A stretch of DNA of 64,000 bases from Eutreptiella sp. 'Long Island Sound 2002' (Eukaryota; Euglenozoa; Euglenophyceae; Eutreptiales; Eutreptiaceae): assembly GCA_964036045.1 (NCBI GenBank), contig OZ038400.1, positions 13,885,079 to 13,949,078 on the forward strand, written 5' to 3'. Position numbers and translations under genes: made by a program. Below, piece by piece: positions 19,801-28,100 of this stretch (its first letter is position 1; each line of letters starts with the position of its first letter). Below the pieces are notes generated by a model that worked only from the letters and a program-made list of their open reading frames with translations, ran no database searches and was not told where the DNA came from.

Positions 19801-20799
19801 GGAGGTGGATGGGTGGGGGGATGTGGAGGACGTCGCGGACGACGGTCGGGCCCGTACGTTCGTGGCCCTAGTTGCTGTCGTGGCGCGGAATCGGGGCGGG
19901 GGGGTGGTGATGGTTGCGGTGATTCTCCGGGGGGAGTAGGATGAGCCGTCGAGCCGGGTACCTCTGGCCATCATCCTGGCCACCGCTGCATTGCCGTATG
20001 TGCCTGGTTGTGGTGGCGGGACGTGCGGCTGCAGGGTGCGCTGTATCACCGATTCGAGGCTGCGTGGAGGGGGTATGCCCCTCAACGTGAGGTAGGCCGC
20101 CATCAGCCTCTCGGTCGCCCCCGGGGTATTGGCCCCGCCGCTGTGGAAGAAATCCCCCCACTCGGCGCCATGGGCGCCGCGGGCGATGCCCATCGCCCAT
20201 TCCGCGTCCCCCACTAGCCAGCCGAAGGCGATCCGGAGGCGGGTGGTGAAGCTGACGACGATGTTGCGGTAGTTGTTTTGGTTCGTGGGGCTGACGTAGC
20301 CCCAACTGCCGGGCAGGTTGCCAATGGGGGGCAGACTGCCCCGTGGCGCGTCGTTGTAGTCCTCGTGGTCGGGGACGTAAACCGTGGGGTCCGCGTCCGG
20401 GTCTGGCAGCGCCCAGGTTGGTGCGCGCCAGGGGGGGCGGGGGGGGTGTGTCGCTGGGTCCTCGTCGGTGAGGACATCCAACCACTCGGCGTTGGGGCTG
20501 TCCTCCCCCGCGCCGTCGTTGCAGACGTTTTGCCGGATCAGGGTCCGCAGCGTCTGGAGTGTGAGGTCTTCGTCTGGCGTTTCGCGCGGGGGCAGAGCCG
20601 TGCAGAGTCGGTGCGGTCGCCGGCAGAGTGGGCACGACCACAAGTTCGCGATGCACGGGCTGCAGAACCAGTGCAGCTGCTCCGTGCCGCCGCAGCCGAG
20701 GTCATGCCCGCGAACGGGGTTGCCGTTGTCGTCGTTCACCTCCATGCAGACCCCGCATGGGTTCCCCGGCCGTGGATGCGGTGCCTCACCTTCGGGCAT
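16717..20799 (-). CDS. Retroelement ORF with N-terminal RING finger, 1,360 codons
   Basis: ATG at 20797-20799, 115 bp downstream of the zinc-knuckle stop. Residues 15-59 form a RING-type finger: Cys15, Cys18, Cys36, His43, Cys46, Cys49, Cys56 and Cys59, with the ending SCPLC. RING domains usually recruit ubiquitin-conjugating enzymes. Residues about 175-256 are an ordered helical stretch (RLRIAFGWLVGDAEW). About 260-900 are Pro/Ala/Thr-rich and probably disordered. About 903-1010 is a second ordered stretch (SFWIPRLVTGEQLELAVRIR), and about 1105-1190 is Arg-rich, possibly nucleic-acid binding. The last ~45 codons are out of frame with the protease-type domain; the natural protein probably shifts frame in the C-run near 16845-16855 and would total about 1,680 residues. 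Confidence 0.65.
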   Translation of the reverse strand: MPEGEAPHPRPGNPCGVCMEVNDDNGNPVRGHDLGCGGTEQLHWFCSPCIANLWSCPLCRRPHRLCTALPPRETPDEDLTLQTLRTLIRQNVCNDGAGEDSPNAEWLDVLTDEDPATHPPRPPWRAPTWALPDPDADPTVYVPDHEDYNDAPRGSLPPIGNLPGSWGYVSPTNQNNYRNIVVSFTTRLRIAFGWLVGDAEWAMGIARGAHGAEWGDFFHSGGANTPGATERLMAAYLTLRGIPPPRSLESVIQRTLQPHVPPPQPGTYGNAAVARMMARGTRLDGSSYSPRRITATITTPPPRFRATTATRATNVRARPSSATSSTSPHPSTSAPPTPAAEPHQQHAANATRTTGGPAPSRAGRPQSPRQERASKRAAQRQPTQHHAATGSRGHLASPARSGALPGPTNTGAVGTQPGQPPGNAHRHKVPAPSPTGSPQPLTPPVAPAHGPRPAASQAATTQAHMEPRPHRGAPDRPAADPTYTPTDNLHTRTHTATPTDATTARPSDAGHPHTNGPTGGLTPRASATSGREYLPAKTHGGSVHQQHHAPPTRPPARPAEPSSPGRPAPGPGPGPDPPRTAAPAGAPQPAGLGGLPEPPPVAGGHARGAPPPADDGAEPPTPPTEPQRDAPVVGAEGLQRPPQRTPTPAPIGEPGGGTDPTSMRSADLTNDTAHRGDEALADGQPDAEPEGPAPDTGCAEGPHRPSTADHAGAAPRAHLAACADTSTPGEALLQDPPETSAGSEARETTPDTPQRADEGGTSPSGHNRDDDPFNAFMDSCRDEPQAVPAPEMPRVHPEPQRDQADDRPLTVPRQAHLQRDYTTLGQIAATGEGQTTASGAADRTTDERNAPGEGTRVEAATNSASEPVAPPLGAAPPWGRGDLDYARLEGDARHPSEQAEQEATQDLSFWIPRLVTGEQLELAVRIRWVLSSWSRHLAEGTRTMADVTFGHQTGHTPPATMDRPDQWRYVATRLMAHMGAYSPDEMNRLHWRWHQRAALRIRAAMQDHNIWNIPGSPGHQGHASGHRQPRSQDVPEPPRQAARRNSPEHPRGPPAGRGSPSGTYSSPLRPFAPRRSPGSPHASRVQGDTPEQRQETRHPGRSRRRSRTPPPAARRVVLNEDMDKDHGGPRDPQARRTSSTSDPRRHSKRPRTERTHIPTILTPAERERQATLQADPRQTAGETSSSSAASLPGSAANPLPRGPHATDTRPREPAPQPSPMQGAGGQPSPQSRSRKATDSTSQQLGHDVSGPRADTEMTGTLSPQEPAGPLPTATPCSMPRQREPPAEYVPGGQPGATSRHPSPADAALDQDRVAMPPPAPPTATATGHGSLRRRRTEGALRHPSLHALQRAVGHPPGTPP

Positions 20800-20914
20800 C
20801 CTGAGGAGAGGTGTCGTTCGCAGGACGATTGGGCCACTGCATGGGAGGGGGCGCGCGCCCTCCGGGCGGTTCTACGGTAGGTGCCTGGCTGTTGCCGCGG
20901 GCCCGTGCGTGTGG
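20800..20914 (-). other. 115-bp gap between two retroelement ORFs
   Basis: Lies between the TAG that ends the RNase H/zinc-knuckle ORF (20915-20917) and the ATG of the RING ORF. Nothing further is visible. Reinitiation, an internal entry site or frameshifting would be needed to translate the second ORF from one RNA. Confidence 0.5.
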
Positions 20915-21418
20915 CTAGTCGCTAGGTTGCGCATGTTGGTAGTGGATGAGGAGAATATAGTACGTGCGGCGGTCGTGTGATGTTTGTTGTGCTTCCTGTG
21001 TGTATACTTGGACGCGGTGCTGCAGCTGTGCGTCCGCCATTTTGACGGCGCCGAGCTGCATGTGACGTATTGTCGCCCTGGGTTCTGGGGCGTGGTCGGC
21101 GACGACCCTGTAAAGCTGGAGTGGCACCGCTCCTCTGAGCACTGCCTCCTTGTTTTCTGGCTGCCGCATCAGGCGTTGAACCTCTTTTGCCGGTGGCGTG
21201 GCCGGGCCCCATCCGGCGTGTTGTGTGATGGTGTTCTCCGGTGCCCACGTGGCCAGGTGGTTGTCCCCTTGGGCTAATGGGCAGCGTTTGAAGTGTTCCC
21301 ATGTTTCTGGCTGTTGGGGATGGCAGGGACATATGGTGTATTCCGGGGGTATGTCTATACCTCGCCGGGCATACCAGCGTGCCACCCTGTCTAGAAGGGG
21401 TAGCTGCTCGAGCAAGAG
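20915..21418 (-). CDS. Retroelement: CCHC zinc knuckle and C-terminal end of the RT/RNase H ORF
   Basis: In the same frame as the RNase H segment and separated from it only by an amber codon (21419-21421). It has a CPCHPQQPETWEHFKRC motif (C-x-C-x9-H-x3-C), the classic C-terminal zinc knuckle of non-LTR retrotransposon polyproteins, involved in nucleic-acid binding. It is followed by about 120 residues of mixed helical sequence and a TAG at 20915-20917. The frame has no ATG after the amber codon, so it probably belonged to one long ORF with the upstream part. Confidence 0.75.
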   Translation of the reverse strand, partial: LLLEQLPLLDRVARWYARRGIDIPPEYTICPCHPQQPETWEHFKRCPLAQGDNHLATWAPENTITQHAGWGPATPPAKEVQRLMRQPENKEAVLRGAVPLQLYRVVADHAPEPRATIRHMQLGAVKMADAQLQHRVQVYTQEAQQTSHDRRTYYILLIHYQHAQPSD

Positions 21419-22142
21419 CTAGGCACGTTGTGTCTGCAGGTGCACCGGAATTAGGGATGGGTCCAGAGCCGAGAAGTACAATGCGGTGCGCATTTCGTGT
21501 TGGAGACGGCTCAAAAGGGCGTTGCCGGCTTGACTGCCCCGAATGTGCGACATGGTGCAGATGGGTTGTGGGTAGTGGTATGCCCTCCCCGTGTCGTTAT
21601 AGATGCGATCGTCTGGCACCCAGGCTGGTGGTTCCCAGGGGCGTGGGATGGGTGGCAGGTGCTGGAGGTGTGTGTGCATGTGGTCTCGTAGTGGTGGGTC
21701 CTGGCCGTCCGGCATGTGCTCGGCAAGCTGGTTGTGGGCGTGCAGGTCTTTGTGTCCGTTGCCCAGGCTATACTGATGAGATTCTTGTTTAACGAGATGC
21801 AGGACGACGTGTTTGGGGAGGCGCCTCAGGGCTGTCCAGAGGTGTAGGGCCTGGGTGCCCAGGCTAGAGTCAGTCGCCTTGTGCAGGGGTTGCCGCGCCA
21901 GCCTGCGGACAATTTGGAAGTCCACTGCTGCGTCCACTACTACCCACACATGGTGCGTCTGGTCACGCGGCGCTTGGTGGGTCCCATTGACGGCGTCCAT
22001 GACGATCGCCAGCGTCTTCAGTTCTCCGTGAGAGGAGGCCCCGAAGATGGTAGTCCCCGTGAGGTGGCGTTGGTGCAGTCGGTTTGTCGTGTCCACTTCC
22101 AACTCTAAAGCCGCCCCCCCGGCTGCCAGGGTGAGGCTTGTA
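21419..22142 (-). pseudogene. Retroelement RNase H domain, 5'-truncated, ending in an in-frame TAG
   Basis: On the minus strand the reading enters from satellite DNA at 22142 and shows an RNase H-like order: SSHGELKTLAIVMDAV (the Glu of the D-E-D-D set), VWVVVDAAVD (Asp after a beta strand), and QYSLGNGHKDLHAHNQLAEH (the GN-x3-D-x4-A signature). The first catalytic Asp and the whole reverse transcriptase are missing because the element is truncated. The frame then runs through a Pro-rich linker to a TAG at 21419-21421, beyond which the same frame continues in the zinc knuckle. RNase H removes the RNA strand from the cDNA hybrid. The copy cannot move by itself. Confidence 0.7.
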
Positions 22143-22154
22143 GTGATGTAATGA
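22143..22154 (+). repeat. Target-site duplication, right copy
   Basis: GTGATGTAATGA, identical to 12192-12203. It flanks the truncated 5' end of the retrotransposon, and the satellite continues to its right in phase. Confidence 0.9.
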
Positions 22155-25100
22155 TAGGGAGGAAGGCATTTGTGAAGTGGAATGCATTCTGGAGGTAGTA
22201 GGAGGCCGTGGTGCAGTGCAAAGTATACCCAGCACCCTCCTTGTATGCCGATAAACATCCCCAGTTTTTACCCCGATTTTACTACTGAGCGGTGGACCTT
22301 AATGGAGCTGCGGCGGCTGGACAATGTTTTGGTTTGGCGAAGCGGGTTCAGATGTCTATGCCCTGATCCCAGAGACCTCACCAACGTGATTGGCTTGGGG
22401 CACAGAAGCCGTGAATACATCCTGAAGGGATCCCTTGGGTTGCCGACTATGCCTATGGAGAACTACCCAGAAACATGCCTTTTTTGTATGAATGATTTGT
22501 GGTAAACAGCGGAGAGACCAGCTAGGGGAGCATCCCGGGTGAGCAACTATGGGTTGGAATGTGATGTAATGATGGAGAGGAGGGTATTTGTGAAGTGGAA
22601 TGGATTCTGAAGGTAGTAGGAGGCCGTGGTGCAGTGCAAAGTATACCCAGCACCCTCCTTGTATGGCGATAAACATCCCCAGTTTTTACCCCGATTTTAC
22701 TAGTGAGCGGTGGACCTTAATGGAGCTGCGTCGGCGGGACAATGTTTTGGTTTGGCAAAGCGGGTTGAGATGTCTATGCCCTGATCAGGGAGACCTCACC
22801 AACGTGATTGGCTTGGGGCACAGAAGCCGTGGATACATCTTGAAGGGATCCCTCTGGTTGCCGACTATGCCTATGGAGAACTACCCAGAAACATGCCTTT
22901 TTTGTATGTATGGTTTGTGGTAAACAGCGGAGAGACCAGCAAGGGGAGCATCCCGGGTGAGCACCTATGGGTTGGAATGTGATGTAATCATGGGGAGGAA
23001 GGCATTCGTGAAGTGGAATGCATTCTGAAGGTGGTAGGAGGCCGTGATGCAGTGCAAAGTATACCCAGCACCCTCCTTGTATGGCGATAAACATCCCCAA
23101 TTTTTACCCCGATTTTACTAGTGAGCGGTGGACCTTAATGGAGCTGCGGCGGCTGGACAATGTTTTGGTTTGGCAAAGCGGGTTCAGATGTCCATGCCAT
23201 GAACTGAGAGACCTCACCAACGTGATTGGCTTGGGGCACAGAAGCCGTGGATACATCGTGAAGGGGTCCCTTGGGTTGCCTACTATGCCTATGGAGAACT
23301 ACCCAGAAACAGGCCTTTTTTGTATGTATGGTTTGTGGTAAACAGCGGAGAGACCAGCAAGGGGAGCATCCCAGGTGAGCAACTATGTGTTGGAATGTGA
23401 TGTAATCATTTGGAGGAAGGCATTTGTGAAGTGGAATGAATTCTGATTGTGGTAGGAGGCCGTGATGAAGTGCAAAGTATACCCAGCACCCTCCTTGTAT
23501 GGCGATAAACATCCCCAATTTTTACCCCGATTTTACTAGTGAGCGGTGGACCTTAATGGAGCTGCGGCGGCTGGACAATGTTTTGGTTTGGCAGAGCGGG
23601 TTCAGATGTCCATGCCCTGATCCCAGAGACCTCACCAAAGTGATTGGCTTGGGGCACAGAAGCCGTGAATACATCGTGGAGGGGTCCCTTCGGTTGCCGA
23701 CTATGCCTATGGAGAACTACCCAGAAACATGCCTTTTTTGTATGTATGGTTTGTGGTAAACAGCGGAGAGACCAGCAAGGGGAGCATCCCGGGTGAGCAA
23801 CTATGGGTTGGAATGTGATGTAATCATGGGGAGGAAGGCATTTGTGAAGTGGAATGCATTCTGGAGGTAGTAGGGGGACGTGGTGCAGTGCAAAGTATAC
23901 CCAGCACCCTCCTTGTATGGCGATAAACATCCCCAATTTTTACCCCGATTTTACTAGTGAGCGGTGGACCTTAATGGAGCTGCGGCGGCTGGACAATGTT
24001 TTGGTTTGGCAAAGCGGGTTCAGATGTCCATGCCCTGATCCCAGAGACCTCACCAACGCCATTGGCTTGGGGCACAGAAGCCGTGGATACATCCTGAAGG
24101 GGTCCCTTGGGTTGCCGACTATGCCTATGGAGAACTACCCAGAAACATGCCTTTTTTGTATGTATGGTTTGTGGTAAACAGCAGAGAGACCAGCAAGGGG
24201 AGCATCCCGGGTGAGCAACTATGGGTTGGAATGTGATGTAATCATAGAGAGCAAGGCATTTGTGAAGTGCAAAGCATTCTGAAGGTGGTAAGAGGCCGTG
24301 GTGCAGTGCAAAGTATACCCAGCACCCTCCTTGTATGGCAATAAACATGCCCAATTTTTACCCCGATTTTACTAGTGAGCGGTGGACCTTAATGGAGCTG
24401 CGGTGGCTGGACAATGTTTTGGTTTCGCAAAGCGGATTCAGATGTCCATGCCCTGATCCCAGAGACCTCACCAAGGTGATTGGCTTGGGGCACAGAAGCC
24501 GTGGATACATCCTGAAGGGGTCCCTCGGGTTGCCGACTATGCCTATGGAGAACTACCCAGAAACATGCCTTTTTTGTATGTATGGTTTGTGGTAAACTGC
24601 GGAGGGACCAGCAAGGGGAGCATCCCGGCTGGCAACTATGGGTTGGAATGTGATGTAATCATGGAGAGGAAGGCATTTGTGAAGTGGAATGCATTCTGAA
24701 GTGGTAGGGGGCCGTGGTGCAGTGCAAAGTATACCCAGCACCCTCCTTGTATGGCGATAAACATCCCCAATTTTTACCCCGATTTTACTAGTGAGCGGTT
24801 GACGTTGATGGAGCTGCGGCGGCTGGACAATGTTTTGGTTTGGCGAAACAGGTTCAGATGTCCATGCCCTGATCCCAGAAACCTCACTAACACCGTTGGC
24901 TTGGGGCACAGAAGCCGTGGATTCATCCTGAAGGGGTCCTTTGGGTTGCCGACTATGCGTATGGAGAACTACCCAGAAACATGCCTTTTTTGTATGTATT
25001 GTTTGTGGTAAATAGCGGAGAGACCAGCAAGGGGAGCATCCCGGGTGAGCAACTATGGGTTGGAATGTGATGTAATCATGGAGAGGAAGGTATTTGTGAA

Positions 25101-28100
25101 GTGGAATGCATTCTGAAGGTGGTAAGAGGCCGTGGTGCAGTGCAAAGTATACCCAGCACCCTCCTTGTATGGCAATAAACATGCGCAATTTTTACCCCGA
25201 TTTTACTAGTGAGCGGTGGGCCTTAATGGAGCTGCGGCGGCTGGACAATGTTTTGGTTTGGCAAAGGCGGTTCGCATGTCCATGCCCTGATCCCAGAGAC
25301 CTCACCAACGTGATTGGCTTGGGGCACAGAAGCCGTGGATACATCCTGAAGGGGTCCCTTGGGTTGCCGACTATGCCTATGGAGAACTACCCAGAAACAT
25401 GCCTTTTTTGTATGTATGGTTTGTGGTAAACATCAGAGAGACCAGCAAGGGGAGCATCCCAGGTGAGCAACTATGGGTTGGAATGTGATGTAATCATAGA
25501 GAGGAAGGCATTTGTGAAGTGGAATGCATTCTGTAGGTGGTAGGAGGCCGTGGTGCAGTGCAAAGTATACCCAGCACCCTCCTTGTATGGCGATAAACAT
25601 CCCTGATTTTTACCCCGATTTTACTAGTGAGCGGTGCACCTTAATGGAGCTGCGGCGTCTGGACAATGTTTTGGTTTGGCAAAGCGGGTTCAGATGTCCA
25701 TGCCCTGATCCCAGAGTAATCACCAACGCGATTGGCTTGGGGCACAGAAGCTGTGGATACATCCTGAAGGGGTCCCATGTGTTGCCGACTATGCCTATGG
25801 AGAACTACCCAGAAACATGCCTTTTTTGTATGTATGGTTTGTGGTAAATAGCGAAGAGACCAGCAAGGGGAGCATCCCGGGTGAGCAACTATGGGTTGGA
25901 ATGTGATGTAATCATGGAGAGGAAGGCATTTGTGAAGTGGAATGCATTCTGAAGGTGGTAGGAGGCCGTGGTGCAGTGCAAAGTATACCCAGCACCCTCC
26001 TTGTATGGCGATAAACATCCCCAATTTTTACTCCGATGTTACTAGTGAGCGGTGGACCCTAATGGAGCTGCGGCGGCTGGACAATGTTTTGGTTTGGCAA
26101 AGCGGGTTCAGATGTCCATGCCCGGATCTGAGGGACCTCACCAGCGTGATTGGCTTGGGGCACGGAAGCCGTGGATACATCCTGAAGGGGTCCCTTGCGT
26201 TGCCGACTATGCCTATGGAGAACTACAGAGAAACATGCCTTTTTGGTATGTATGGTTTGTGGTAAACAGCGGAGAGACCAGCAAGGGGAGCATCCCGGGT
26301 GAGCAACTATGGGTTGGAATGTGATGTAATGATGGAGAGGAAGCCATTTGTGAAGTGGAATGCATTCTGAAGGTGGTAGGAGGCCGTGGTGCAGTGCAAC
26401 GTATACCCAGCACCCTCCTTGTATGGCGATAAACATCCCTAGTTTTTACCCCGATTTTACTAGTGAGCGGTGGACCTTAATGGAGCTGTGGCGGCTGGAC
26501 AATGTTTTGGTTTGGGAAAGCGGGTTCAGATGTCCATGCCAGGATCCGAGGGACCTCAGCAGCGTGATTGGCTTGGGGCACAGAAGCCGTGGATACATCC
26601 TGAAGGGGTCCCTTGGGTTGCCGACTATGCCTATGGAGAACTACCCAGAAACATGCCTTTTTTGTATGTATGGTTTGTGGTAAAAAGCGGTAAGACCAGC
26701 AAGGGGAGCATCCCGGGTGAGCCACTATGGGCTGGAATGTGATGTAATCATTGGGAGGAAGGTATTTGTGAAGTGGAATGCATTCTGAAGGTGGTAAGAG
26801 GCCGTGGTGCAGTGCAAAGTATACCCAGCACCCTCCTTGTATGGCAATAAACATGCGCAATTTTTACCCCAATTTTACTAGTGAGCGGTGGGCCTTAATG
26901 GAGCTGCGGCGGCTGGACAATGTTTTGGTTTGGCAAAGGCGGTTCGCATGTCCATGCCCTGATCGCAGAGACCTCACCAACGTGGTTGGCTTGGGGCACA
27001 GAAGCCGTGGATACATCCTGAAGGGGTCCCTTGGGTTGCCGACTATGCCTATGGAGAACTACCCAGAAACATGCCTTTTTTGTATGTATGGTTTGTGGTA
27101 AAAAGCGGTAAGACCAGCAAGGGGAGCATCCCGGGTGAGCAACTATGGGGTGGAATGTGATGTAATCATTGAGAGGAAGTCATTTGTGAAGTGGAATGCA
27201 TTCTGAAGGTGGTAGGAGGCCGTGGTACAGTGCAAAGTATACCCAGCACCCTCCTTGTATGGTGATAAACATCCCCAATTTTTACCCCGATGTTACTAGT
27301 GAGCGGTGGACCGTAATGGAGCTGCGGCGGCTGGACAATGTTTTGGTTTGGCAACGGGGGTTCAGATGTCCATGCCCTGATCCAAGAGACCTCAGCAACG
27401 CGATTGGCTTGGGGCACAGAAGCCGTGGATACATCCTGAAGGGGTCCCTTGCGTTGCCGACTATGCCTATGGAGAACTACCCAGAAACATGCCTTTTTTC
27501 TATGTATGGTTTGTGGTAAACAGCGGAGAGACCAGCAAGGGGAGCATCCCAGGTGAGCAACTATGGGTTGGAATGTGATGTAATCATGGGGAGGAAGGCA
27601 TGTGTGAAGTGGAATGCATTCTGAAGGTGGTAGGAGGCCGTGGTACAGTGCAAAGTATACCCAGCACCCTCCTTGTATGGTGACAAACATCCCAAATTTT
27701 TACCCCGATGTTACTAGTGAGCGGTGGACCTTAATGGAGCTGCGGCGGCTGGAGAATGTTTTGGTTTGGCAACGCGGGTTCAGATGTCCATGCCCTGATC
27801 CAAGAGACCTTACCAACGTGATTGGCTTGGGGCACAGAAGCCGTGGATACATCCTGACCCGGTCTCTTGGGTTGCCGACTATGCCTATGGAGAACTACCC
27901 AGAAACATGCCTTTTTTGTATGTATGGTTTGTGGTAAAAAGCGGTAAGACCAGCAAGGGGAGCATCCCGGGTGAGCACCTATGGGGTGGAATGTGATGTA
28001 ATCATTGAGAGGAAGGCATTTGTGAAGTGGAATGCATTCTGAAGGTGGTAGGAGGCCGTGGTACAGTGCAAAGTATACCCAGCACCCTCCTTGTATGGTG

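Larger units (their letters stand above)
12204..22142 (-). mobile_element. 5'-truncated non-LTR retrotransposon with RNase H, RING and Ulp1-like domains
   Basis: A 9,939-bp insertion in the 418-bp satellite, bounded by a 12-bp target-site duplication. On the minus strand the order is: partial RNase H, CCHC zinc knuckle, 115-bp gap, RING-finger ORF, C48-like protease-type domain, a ~3.5-kb repeat-rich 3' region, and a 3' tail reading CTTACCTACCCTACCTACC. No LTRs or terminal inverted repeats are present. Truncation at the 5' end inside RNase H, with loss of the reverse transcriptase, is what target-primed reverse transcription typically leaves. GC content is much higher than in the surrounding satellite. 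The clade is unknown; RNase H plus CCHC fits the LINE groups that carry RNase H, and algal elements with extra protease domains exist, but I could not compare sequences. Confidence 0.85.
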
